In this document: positions 19,220 through 26,656 of the stretch, piece after piece
How positions within the stretch are numbered: position 1 is the stretch's first letter
How the letters are laid out: every line of letters begins with the position of its first letter
DNA from: Saprospiraceae bacterium
GTDB taxonomy: Bacteria > Bacteroidota > Bacteroidia > Chitinophagales > Saprospiraceae
Direction of reading: 5' to 3'
Assembly (NCBI GenBank): GCA_020437105.1
Contig: JAGQWR010000029.1
Coordinates: forward strand, 1-44,602
DNA length: 44,602 nucleotides
Program-made: the position numbers and the translations under genes
The notes under the pieces: generated by a model
Databases searched by the model: none
Told to the model about the DNA's origin: nothing
What the model saw: the letters and a program-made list of their open reading frames with translations, nothing else

Positions 19220-19227
19220 CAAAGGTA
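19220..19227 (-). promoter_or_regulatory. Promoter -7 element of the nitroreductase gene
   Basis: CAAAGGTA on the plus strand reads TACCTTTG on the minus strand, an exact match to TAnnTTTG. It lies 21 bases upstream of the ATG at 19198. No good -33 element was found at the normal distance. Confidence 0.5.
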
Positions 19228-19247
19228 GTGTGCAGAGTAAACAATTT

Positions 19248-19289
19248 AGTGAAAAATATATTTCACTACTTTCAATAACTATTGAAAGT
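19248..19289. promoter_or_regulatory. Two abutting palindromes, candidate operators between divergent promoters
   Basis: The first is AGTGAAA (19248-19254) with TTTCACT (19261-19267), separated by six bases. The second begins at the very next base: ACTTTCAATA (19268-19277) and TATTGAAAGT (19280-19289) around AC, a perfect 22-base palindrome. It overlaps the TTG -33 element (19282-19284) of the gene at 19334, and both lie between the nitroreductase and membrane-protein promoters. This is what a binding site for a dimeric repressor or activator looks like; the regulator is unknown. Confidence 0.65.
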
Positions 19290-19312
19290 TTAATATAAAA
19301 CCCTTATCTTTG
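19281..19312 (+). promoter_or_regulatory. Promoter of the small membrane protein gene
   Basis: ATTG (19281-19284), 20 bases, then TATCTTTG (19305-19312): an exact Bacteroidota-type promoter. The expected start of transcription is about 15 bases before the ATG at 19334. The -33 element lies inside a perfect palindrome, which suggests control by steric block. Confidence 0.7.
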
Positions 19313-19333
19313 AATTATTAAATACCATTTACC

Positions 19334-19753
19334 ATGCTTGCACACAAAAAATTTCTGACCGTTGACCTTATCCTCCAAAGTATTTTTATCGGAGGCCCAT
19401 TAGCGTATATTTTTATCGATATGTTTTCTTCGGCTTTTGGTACCAGCCTGATTTTCGGTCTGCTCGCGCTTTTAGTGATTGGCGCCTGGCAGCTTATAAG
19501 CGGATTGGTAATGGCTATTGTGTTTAAGGATCCACTAAGGCGCAAATACCTAATCGGTGTAGGAGTGTTCTTTTTGCTGGTCTTCTTATTAAACTCCCTT
19601 ATGGGCGGAATAGGCGATAGTTCTTTGCCTTACACAGTGAAAATGTTGACCTGGATTGTCATCCCCATAGCTATTGCCTGTTGGTATTATCTCATTACCT
19701 ACCGCGACCTGCAACAAGCCAAAGCGAAAATGGAAACTTTCTGGGATTTATAA
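19334..19753 (+). CDS. Small four-helix membrane protein of unknown function
   Basis: I do not recognise a family. The 139 residues contain four hydrophobic helices (about 9-30, 38-64, 72-91 and 102-123) with short loops and a charged, cytoplasmic-looking tail (TYRDLQQAKAKMETF). Positive charges near residue 5 and in the loop around 65-71 (KDPLRRK) suggest both ends lie in the cytoplasm. No catalytic or metal-binding motif is visible. It has its own palindrome-controlled promoter and is separated from the metalloregulator gene downstream by a second promoter, so it need not belong to the metal operon. It is too short and unlike the family to be the missing ABC permease. Confidence 0.75.
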   Translation: MLAHKKFLTVDLILQSIFIGGPLAYIFIDMFSSAFGTSLIFGLLALLVIGAWQLISGLVMAIVFKDPLRRKYLIGVGVFFLLVFLLNSLMGGIGDSSLPYTVKMLTWIVIPIAIACWYYLITYRDLQQAKAKMETFWDL

Positions 19754-19772
19754 GCTCAAATAAGAAATTTTT

Positions 19773-19810
19773 TTTGAACTGCCGAAAATAATTTTTAGAT
19801 TTGTCTAAAA
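19773..19810 (+). promoter_or_regulatory. Metal-operon promoter with DtxR-type palindrome over the -7 element
   Basis: TTTG (19773-19776), 19 bases, then TAGATTTG (19796-19803) is a full-consensus promoter. Overlapping it is the inverted repeat TTTTAGATTTGTCTAAAA (19793-19810), with 7-base arms around TTTG. Its TTTAGR...YCTAAA form resembles sites bound by DtxR/MntR/IdeR-type metalloregulators. Occupancy would cover the -7 element, so the first gene of the operon, itself a DtxR-type regulator, is likely autoregulated by metal. Confidence 0.75.
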
Positions 19811-19824
19811 GTTAGAATAAGCCA

Positions 19825-20508
19825 ATGGATAGCGGCAGTCACAATTCGATCTCTCCTACAGAGGAAAATTACCTCAAGGCCATTTTTAAGATTACGGCTG
19901 GCGCCGGACTGGCAAGTACAAATGCTATTGCCCAGGAAATGGAGACCAGCCCGGCTTCAGTAAGTGATATGATCAAGCGGCTTTCGCGAAAGCATCTGAT
20001 TGATTATGAAAAATGGAAGGGAGTCAGTCTAACGAAGGAAGGCCGAATTCTGGCAATCACTCTGATTCGCCGCCACCGCCTTTGGGAAGTATTCCTGGTG
20101 GAAAAACTCCACTTTGCCTGGGATGAAGTCCATGAAATTGCCGAACAACTCGAGCACATCGCTTCCGAAAAACTTATTGAAAGACTGGATGAATTTTTGG
20201 GCACTCCAAAATTTGACCCGCACGGCGATCCCATTCCAGACGCGGAAGGCATTTTTGCTAAGCGAAAACAAGTCCTCCTTTCTGAATTGAACGCTCTTGA
20301 GACCGGAGTTATCGTAGGAGTGCATGAACACTCTACAGCCTTTTTGCAATACCTCGACCGAATGGACCTGGTGTTAGGTGCTGTACTTAAGGTGCAGGAA
20401 ATTTTTGAATATGACGGCTCTATGCGTATAGAATTGGAAAACAAAACAAGCCTCGTGCTTTCCAGTAAGGTTTCCCAGCATTTATTCGTGCAACGCCAAA
20501 AACCATAA
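19825..20508 (+). CDS. DtxR/MntR-family metal-dependent transcriptional regulator
   Basis: A 227-residue metalloregulator. The winged-helix DNA-binding domain spans about residues 8-72 (SPTEENYLKAIF, SPASVSDMIKRLSRKHLIDY). The dimerization and metal-binding domain includes HRLWEVFLVE (84-93), DEVHEIAEQLEH (100-111) and the conserved FDPHGDPIP (130-138). A C-terminal FeoA/SH3-like domain (about 150-227) makes it longer than the two-domain MntR of Bacillus. With manganese or iron bound, such proteins repress uptake genes. It is the first gene of a three-gene operon with a TroA-like binding protein (17 bases downstream) and an ABC ATPase, and a matching palindrome overlaps its promoter. Which metal it senses cannot be fixed from sequence alone; manganese, iron and zinc are all possible. 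Confidence 0.94.
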   Translation: MDSGSHNSISPTEENYLKAIFKITAGAGLASTNAIAQEMETSPASVSDMIKRLSRKHLIDYEKWKGVSLTKEGRILAITLIRRHRLWEVFLVEKLHFAWDEVHEIAEQLEHIASEKLIERLDEFLGTPKFDPHGDPIPDAEGIFAKRKQVLLSELNALETGVIVGVHEHSTAFLQYLDRMDLVLGAVLKVQEIFEYDGSMRIELENKTSLVLSSKVSQHLFVQRQKP

Positions 20509-20525
20509 GCAAACAGAAACTCGGT

Positions 20526-21521
20526 ATGCAAACTAAAATAACAGTACTTCTTTGCCTCCTAACGGCCACACTTTGGGGGCAAAATACCTTTAAAGTGGTC
20601 GGCACAGCCTCCATTTTTTCAGACATGGCCCGAAATATTGCTGGCGATGCCCCTATGGAGATAACCTCTATTGTACCTATCGGAGGTGATCCACATATCT
20701 ATGAGCCAACTCCAAAAGACGCCAAACTTGCCGCCGAAGCAGACCTGATCCTGATGAATGGATTAACTTTTGAAGGCTGGCTGAAGGAACTGATCGATAA
20801 CTCCGGAACAAAAGCTGCAATTAAACTTATTACGACAGGCGTAACTCCAATTGAAAGTGACCGCTACCAAAATGCAACTGATCCACATGCCTGGATGGAT
20901 CCGGTTTTCGGACTAATATATATCAAGAATATCCGGGATGCTCTGGTCGAATTGGATCCGGCAAATGCAGAGATGTTTGAGTTTAATTATCAGGTTTACA
21001 AGAAGCAATTGGAGGATCTGCATACCTCCATTCAGGAACAAATCAATACTATCCCGGAAAAGCAACGTGTCCTGATTACTTCGCACGATGCCTTTCGGTA
21101 TTATGGCAATCGGTATGGGTTGCACCTGGAATCAGTCCTGGGCGTATCAACAGATGCGGAAGTGCAAACCTCCGATATTATCCGGTTAAATAAAATTATC
21201 CAGGAAAATAACGTACCGGCAGTCTTTATTGAAACTACCGTAAACCCCAAATTATTGAAACAGTTGGCAGAAGATAATGGCGTTTCCGTTGGCGGTTCCT
21301 TATTTTCCGATTCTATCGGTGATGCTAATAGTGATGCCCCTACTTATCTCGATATGCTGATTTATAATACCCGAACCATCGTACATGCCCTGGGTAAACA
21401 AAAGCAGGAAAATCAAGAGGAATCAAAGGCCGAAGGAAAGGTTCCTGTTTGGTGGTGGGTACTGGGTGGCATTTTGTTGTTAATACTTCCCGTTTTTTTA
21501 TTCGGACGCCGGAAAAGCTAA
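20526..21521 (+). CDS. TroA/ZnuA-like metal-binding protein with C-terminal membrane anchor
   Basis: This is a cluster A-I metal-binding protein (331 residues) for a manganese/zinc-type ABC importer. A signal peptide ends near LWGQ. The likely metal ligands are H57 (GGDPHIYEP), H121 (DPHAWMDP), H187 (TSHDAFRYYG) and D262 (GGSLFSDSIG). The His at the third position resembles TroA rather than Glu-bearing manganese proteins such as PsaA. After the binding domain there is a charged linker (about 291-305) and then a strong hydrophobic helix (WWWVLGGILLLILPVFLF, 309-326) ending in GRRKS. The protein is therefore probably tethered in the inner membrane rather than free in the periplasm or lipid-anchored, which is unusual. 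The ATPase gene starts 3 bases after its stop codon. Confidence 0.93.
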   Translation: MQTKITVLLCLLTATLWGQNTFKVVGTASIFSDMARNIAGDAPMEITSIVPIGGDPHIYEPTPKDAKLAAEADLILMNGLTFEGWLKELIDNSGTKAAIKLITTGVTPIESDRYQNATDPHAWMDPVFGLIYIKNIRDALVELDPANAEMFEFNYQVYKKQLEDLHTSIQEQINTIPEKQRVLITSHDAFRYYGNRYGLHLESVLGVSTDAEVQTSDIIRLNKIIQENNVPAVFIETTVNPKLLKQLAEDNGVSVGGSLFSDSIGDANSDAPTYLDMLIYNTRTIVHALGKQKQENQEESKAEGKVPVWWWVLGGILLLILPVFLFGRRKS

Positions 21522-21524
21522 AAT

Positions 21525-22280
21525 ATGGTAACTGCAACATCAGGAATTAGTGTAAAAGGACTCTCGGTTTCCTATGATCGAAAACGGGTGTTAACCAACA
21601 TCTTTTTAGACCTGCAACCCGGCAAACTTTATGGTGTAATTGGTCCAAATGGAGCTGGAAAATCAACCCTGTTTAAAGCCATGCTGGGGCTGATAGAAGT
21701 AAACGCCGGCTCAACTACTTTTAACGGACAGCCCATCGAGAAGCGCCGAAAAGAAGTTGTTTATGTACCTCAACGGGATGATGTGGATTGGACTTTTCCG
21801 GCAACGGTTCTGGACATTGTGCTGATGGGCAGATATCCCCACAGAGGATTGTTGCAACGCATGAGTAAAGAAGATCACACAGAAGCAGCTCATGCCATGG
21901 AACTTGTCGGGATTTCACATTTGGCAAAACGCCAGATAGGCGCACTTTCCGGCGGACAACAACAACGTGTTTTTCTGGCTCGGGCACTATGCCAGGGCGC
22001 AGATATGTTCTTTCTGGATGAACCCTTTGCTGGTGTTGATATCACTACTGAAGAGCGTATTATTCAAATCCTTAAAACGCTTTCCAGCGAAGGAAAGACC
22101 ATTATGGTTGTACACCACGATCTAAATAGCGTAGAAGAATATTTTGATGAAGTCATTCTGCTAAATCAACGCCTCATCGCGTACGGATCAACGCCCGAAA
22201 TTTTCACACAGGAAAATATAGCTAAAGCATACAGTAGTCAACTTTCCATCCTCCATAAAACAGGAATGATGGAAAAATAA
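21525..22280 (+). CDS. Metal ABC transporter ATP-binding protein
   Basis: A 251-residue ABC ATPase of the zinc/manganese uptake family. Walker A is GPNGAGKST (40-48), the Q-loop region VPQRDDVDW (81-89), the signature LSGGQQQR (141-148), Walker B MFFLDE (161-166), and the H-loop histidine lies in VVHHD (195-199). The VPQRDDVDWTFP stretch is typical of manganese/iron-type ATPases (MntB/SitB/TroB-like). It would power a membrane permease carrying metal from the TroA-like protein. However, no permease gene follows: the next gene is convergent, 4 bases away. The permease must be elsewhere in the genome or has been lost. All ATPase motifs are intact. Confidence 0.95.
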   Translation: MVTATSGISVKGLSVSYDRKRVLTNIFLDLQPGKLYGVIGPNGAGKSTLFKAMLGLIEVNAGSTTFNGQPIEKRRKEVVYVPQRDDVDWTFPATVLDIVLMGRYPHRGLLQRMSKEDHTEAAHAMELVGISHLAKRQIGALSGGQQQRVFLARALCQGADMFFLDEPFAGVDITTEERIIQILKTLSSEGKTIMVVHHDLNSVEEYFDEVILLNQRLIAYGSTPEIFTQENIAKAYSSQLSILHKTGMMEK

Positions 22281-22284
22281 AGTA

Positions 22285-23544
22285 CTACCAGCTGACAGGC
22301 TGACTTGTTTGCCAATTTGCTCCCTGTAACTTTAATACATAATACCCAGTGGGCCAGTTTTGATGTTTCAATTGCCAGTTTCCGGAGAGATTGGTCCAGG
22401 TCTCAACCTGGCGACCTAATAGATCGTATAAAATGGCATCATATTCACCTAAGCTGGCAGAAATTCCAATGTTTAAAACTTCCCCGGCAGGGTTGGGATA
22501 GAGGCTTAACTCCTCCAGTGCCTGCTCCTGCAAGCTGTTGATGACGACAATGGGAATATCCGGACACAAAAAGTCGTAAATCAGGAGCCCGCCATCAACT
22601 GTAAACATGGTGCGATAAGACTCAAAAGCAGGATCTGTGTAGGTATCCTCATGCATGCCACCGGGAACAGCAATATGCAAATTTGGCATTCCCTGTGCTT
22701 CTAAAACAGGATGTAAAACACCACTGCCATCTACGGAGTTGAAATAAAAAACGAACCCAAAATTAACGGCCAGAAACCCGTGTGCATATGGCACAATTTC
22801 ATCAGCCGTACCATGAATCGACAATAGCGGAGCCTCGTCAGCATCAATCCATTCTTTTTTATACAAGGCACCGGAGAGGTTAATAACAAATTGAATAGCT
22901 GAACTATACAGGAGGTTTTCGGCATCTCCACTGTTGCCTTCAATGCCGCCATTGTCTTCGAGGACATCCATAAAGTCTGTAGGGATTTCATCATCTTCAT
23001 CCAGATACGCGGCATGTAAGGAGGTAATACCACCGGCAGAAACTCCTGCCGCCAGAATCCGATCCGGATCAATTCGGTACAGATTGTCTGTGGCAGCATC
23101 CTGGCGCAGGTGCCGAATGGCTGCTTTCATATCATGCATGGCCTTGACAATCATATCCATGGTCCCTAAACTATCCGGAATACCTTGTAGCAGGGAGTAG
23201 AGACGATAATCAAAAGCGGCAGTCACAAAACCGCGGCGTGCAAATTCCTGACAGGTGGTTTCCATATCAGCTCTGCTACCACCAACAAATCCGCCCCCAA
23301 AGCCCCAGAGTATAACAGGTCTTTGTGATACCGTGTCTCCAACGGGTTGGTAAACATCCATATAAAGGGCCTGCAATTGACCTTCAGAGTTAATGTTTTC
23401 TCCAAACAAAACGGTGCTTACTTCCACTTCCGTGAATGTTTCGGTAATGTAACGGATACCATCACAACCGCCTGCAACATCTTGTGCGGGAAGCTGAAAA
23501 CCCAATCCCAAAAGAATTAATAAAGACAGGTAAATTTTTTTCAT
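22285..23544 (-). CDS. T9SS-exported alpha/beta-hydrolase (esterase-like)
   Basis: A 419-residue secreted hydrolase with a signal peptide (ending QLPAQ) and an alpha/beta-hydrolase core. The oxyanion-hole motif is GFGGGFVGG (81-89, a variant of HGGGF). The nucleophile S169 lies in GVSAGG, the acid is probably D248 (SIHGTADEIVPY) and the base H298 (GGMHEDTY). This resembles carboxylesterases and feruloyl-esterase-like proteins. The C-terminus is a T9SS type A sorting domain (SLYPNPAGEVLNI, AILYDLLGRQVETW, WPTGYYVLKLQ), so the enzyme is probably displayed on or released from the cell surface. It begins 21 bases after the DUF5723-type gene and looks like the last member of a three-gene unit. The substrate is unknown. 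Confidence 0.9.
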   Translation of the reverse strand: MKKIYLSLLILLGLGFQLPAQDVAGGCDGIRYITETFTEVEVSTVLFGENINSEGQLQALYMDVYQPVGDTVSQRPVILWGFGGGFVGGSRADMETTCQEFARRGFVTAAFDYRLYSLLQGIPDSLGTMDMIVKAMHDMKAAIRHLRQDAATDNLYRIDPDRILAAGVSAGGITSLHAAYLDEDDEIPTDFMDVLEDNGGIEGNSGDAENLLYSSAIQFVINLSGALYKKEWIDADEAPLLSIHGTADEIVPYAHGFLAVNFGFVFYFNSVDGSGVLHPVLEAQGMPNLHIAVPGGMHEDTYTDPAFESYRTMFTVDGGLLIYDFLCPDIPIVVINSLQEQALEELSLYPNPAGEVLNIGISASLGEYDAILYDLLGRQVETWTNLSGNWQLKHQNWPTGYYVLKLQGANWQTSQPVSW

Positions 23545-23565
23545 ACCAGCATGAATTATGAATAG

Positions 23566-24942
23566 TTAAAATCGCACACCCGAATCATTTCCAGCACCTT
23601 CGAGCACGTCTGCTGCATTTTTTTTACCGAATGCCAGGTTAACACCCGCCAAAAAATTAAAATATTGGCTGTTTTCCGCCTGAAAAGCAGAAATAATATT
23701 ATCTGTCATGGCATACACCTGCACCGGTCCGAGTCGCGCAACAGCTGAAAGCCCAAGGTTATCGTAAGTTTGATTTGCAATAGTATAGTTTGCGCCAAGC
23801 CGTAACCAGGGGCCAATCTTTGCTTTTCCATAAATCGAAGCGGCCGGGTTGAAGTTCTCCTGATAAAATTCGCCCGCCAAAACAGCTCCAACTTCCCACA
23901 TGTTTGTCAAATTAAATCCGGCAGTAACGAATGCCCGCGTAGGCAGGCGTGTTTTATAAGATCCTGCACTTTCTTTGAAATCAAAGATTTGTGCCAGGGT
24001 GTCCAGCGCCTGCTCGAAGGAAACAGAATCACCCGTTAAAGCCTGTGCAATATCCAAGCCTTCGTAGGTAAAACTTCCATTGGTCGTGTAGGTCTTGACG
24101 TCTTTTTTCCAGTTAATACCTCCCATATCAACGACACTGGCGCCCACTTTTAGTCGCCCCAAATCCAAATTGGCACCCAAATCTATACCAATTCCGGCAT
24201 TACCCGAAAATAGCTTGTCTATGGATATTTGTCCGAAACTGTAATTGATGTCAAAGTCATTAAAGGCCCGATAATCTAACGACGACGCAGTGCGCAGACG
24301 ATAATCAGCATTAAAGGTCAGCTGGTAAATTTCCGGATCAGTATATAGGGAGGCTTCCGCCTGATCGGTACTGAGACTTCCAATGCCGGAAAGGTATTTT
24401 AATCGAGCACCTAATTCCAGTTTCCCCAGACGGAGCGCACCGCTTACTCCAACTTCATGGTATCCACTTAGTTGCAAATTATTTCCCAGCGGAATCGTTT
24501 CTCCAATATATTGTGCATTCCCTTTCCAGATCAGCGTGGGGAGCTCTTTTGGATAATCCAGAAAAGCATCAAACTTGGTAGTATGGTGAAAACCAACTTG
24601 TAAATTGGCAAACTGAATCGAAAACCCAACGGTGCCAATCTGAAATTGCTCCCGTAATTGGTTTCTGTCTTCGAGGCGGGAAATGATCTGGTTTACATCC
24701 AAAACATTCGTTCCGTTCTGTTCAACAATCGCATCGCCATAGGTCGGACCGGTAAAGGACAGGGTATTTCCTATAGATGGAAGAATGACAACCAGCCGAT
24801 GCTCTGATTGGTTGGCAGGATTGTTTAAACTACCCTGCCAAATTTCGTCCATATAAGAAAGGCCAACCTGTATCTGTGCATAACTTGAGATAGCTGTCAG
24901 AAAAAGTACAGCCAACAAGGACATTTTTTTCATGAATTTCAT
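23566..24942 (-). CDS. DUF5723-type outer-membrane beta-barrel protein
   Basis: This predicted outer-membrane barrel has 458 residues with the ATG at 24942; ATG at 24933 or 24969 are alternatives. A signal peptide ends at SSYAQ, followed by the family-like start MDEIWQGSLNNPAN and many amphipathic strands (LELGARLKYLSGIGSL, LKVGASVVDMGGINW, WLRLGANYTIANQTY). These features fit the Bacteroidota DUF5723 family, which is FadL/PorV-like in appearance; function is not established. It lies 41 bases after the lipoprotein gene and 21 before the esterase on the same strand, so the three are probably cotranscribed. Confidence 0.8.
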   Translation of the reverse strand: MKFMKKMSLLAVLFLTAISSYAQIQVGLSYMDEIWQGSLNNPANQSEHRLVVILPSIGNTLSFTGPTYGDAIVEQNGTNVLDVNQIISRLEDRNQLREQFQIGTVGFSIQFANLQVGFHHTTKFDAFLDYPKELPTLIWKGNAQYIGETIPLGNNLQLSGYHEVGVSGALRLGKLELGARLKYLSGIGSLSTDQAEASLYTDPEIYQLTFNADYRLRTASSLDYRAFNDFDINYSFGQISIDKLFSGNAGIGIDLGANLDLGRLKVGASVVDMGGINWKKDVKTYTTNGSFTYEGLDIAQALTGDSVSFEQALDTLAQIFDFKESAGSYKTRLPTRAFVTAGFNLTNMWEVGAVLAGEFYQENFNPAASIYGKAKIGPWLRLGANYTIANQTYDNLGLSAVARLGPVQVYAMTDNIISAFQAENSQYFNFLAGVNLAFGKKNAADVLEGAGNDSGVRF

Positions 24943-24983
24943 TTGTAGATGGATAGGAAATACATGCATCTGTCTGCTTAAAG

Positions 24984-26525
24984 TTATTGACTACTCGTTT
25001 GCAAACGCATGCCCATTTTTACTACTACATCATTCGACTCAAACACTTTAACAGAGACATCCCCATCCAGATAGGTAGAAAAACTGGCAGAAAGCAGGAT
25101 GTGGTCAGCACTCTTTATATGATCAAAGCGGGTACCATCAAACGGAATATAAAAAGTCTGTGTGTTGGTTTCTGAAACCACGCCTTCTGAATCTACAGGA
25201 GCGGCTGAGATCAAATCTGTATTTTCAGAAAGCAGGGAGTCTAGCACAACCCCATATTCATCTACAAAATAAGCTTGTATGCCCACATTAAGAGGCAGGT
25301 TGTTTTCGGTGATCAGTTTAAATTCGACCGATTCAATATCAGAAAAGCCATCAAAATTCAAGTCTATTGTATCCACCACTACAAAACCCGACGCACTGCC
25401 AAAGATAGGAAGGTCAACCTCCACGGAGACTTGATATTTGCTCCCATCGACGATAAAGCCGCGGATATCGGTGTTATTGTCCGGGTTGGTGATCGCATCC
25501 ACATCGTAATCTACTGCAACAGGTTGAGATCCGAGCACCTCTGCTATATTTGAATTCGACGTATCAAAGGTAAAGATGGTCGTTTTTACCTCGCCAACTT
25601 CATCTAGTGTCGGGTAGGCAAAATCAATGCCATCTGTCAGAAAGGAGCTTTGCAAGGTAAGTACATCACCACTTACCGTAATAATATCAAAGACCTCCGC
25701 TATAGACCGGGTAGGTACGCCAAATGAATTTTGTACCTCTATGGTAATAGTAGGGTTTTCAAAATAAACATCCCCACGTGTCCAGTTTTCAAAAAATTCG
25801 ATCTCGATAGTATCGCGATCTGCATCGTGGAATTGATTGGCAAAATATCCTTCAGCATAAGAGAAGGTCAAATTGGATAATACAACGATGAAATTATCGA
25901 GCAATTCCATTTCCGATGTAACTGCATTTATGGCTTCGTACTCCACATATACATTCCCGTCAGGGGCGGCTTCCAGCACAAAATCAGCCATATTGATGGA
26001 TTGTGGAACCAACCAGGTGGTATCGCCAGCGGGTGCTCCACCCAGATAATGTTCTTTTTGAACGACCTGCCCGTTACCGTCTTTCATTTGCGGAAAGGTA
26101 ACTGTTACCCAGACGCCTTCCGGTGCAGAATTGCCGAATGTATAAACCAGCGAACCGGTTTTAACTTCCACATAGTCAATTTCCACACCCTCTGCACTTT
26201 CAAGAGGAATAGGCCAGACAGGCTCTTCTACAATAAAAGCACCAGCTGCAGCTGCAATACTGGCAAAGATGTCATCACTTGATCTGGTCAGGATGTCGCC
26301 CTTGTAGCGCAAATGTATCAAGCCATCTGAATCGACCTCGATAAAGGTGTAATCGTCCAGATTTTCGAGCAAGCTTTGAAAAGAAAAAGAAGTGTTGATG
26401 AGCGGAACGGCAAATTCAGCATCATTTCCAACGGTTTCGATACCTTCCAGTTCATCGAAATGATTACATGCATTCAGGCCGATAACAGCCCCGGCAAGTA
26501 GGAATAAAAGCGTTTGTTTTCTCAT
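24984..26525 (-). CDS. Large lipoprotein of unknown function
   Basis: The ATG at 26525 gives 513 residues starting MRKQTLLFLLAGAVIGLNAC, a clear lipoprotein signal with the lipid cysteine at position 20; a 15-codon upstream extension is rejected for that reason. The body is acidic, beta-rich and without recognisable motifs, suggesting repeated beta-sandwich folds. It does not carry a T9SS tail, so it is presumably anchored in the outer membrane. Pairing of a large lipoprotein like this with a DUF5723-type barrel directly downstream (gap 41 bases) suggests they act together, perhaps at the outer membrane. I see no promoter match in the 131 bases upstream. Confidence 0.8.
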   Translation of the reverse strand: MRKQTLLFLLAGAVIGLNACNHFDELEGIETVGNDAEFAVPLINTSFSFQSLLENLDDYTFIEVDSDGLIHLRYKGDILTRSSDDIFASIAAAAGAFIVEEPVWPIPLESAEGVEIDYVEVKTGSLVYTFGNSAPEGVWVTVTFPQMKDGNGQVVQKEHYLGGAPAGDTTWLVPQSINMADFVLEAAPDGNVYVEYEAINAVTSEMELLDNFIVVLSNLTFSYAEGYFANQFHDADRDTIEIEFFENWTRGDVYFENPTITIEVQNSFGVPTRSIAEVFDIITVSGDVLTLQSSFLTDGIDFAYPTLDEVGEVKTTIFTFDTSNSNIAEVLGSQPVAVDYDVDAITNPDNNTDIRGFIVDGSKYQVSVEVDLPIFGSASGFVVVDTIDLNFDGFSDIESVEFKLITENNLPLNVGIQAYFVDEYGVVLDSLLSENTDLISAAPVDSEGVVSETNTQTFYIPFDGTRFDHIKSADHILLSASFSTYLDGDVSVKVFESNDVVVKMGMRLQTSSQ

Positions 26526-26656
26526 ATAATGGTTGCACTTTATAGAACCTCTGGGAAAGAGAGCGTTCAAGGGTTACTTTCCATAAACGTTTTTTTCGGG
26601 TAATCCGTTGGCTCCTACCCGATTTCAATTTGTCTGCGGCTACGCATTATAAGGTT

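Noticed and set aside
19334..19753. Small membrane protein as the missing ABC permease
   Set aside because: 139 residues with four helices is about half of an ABC-3 permease, and the family motifs are absent; it also has a separate promoter.
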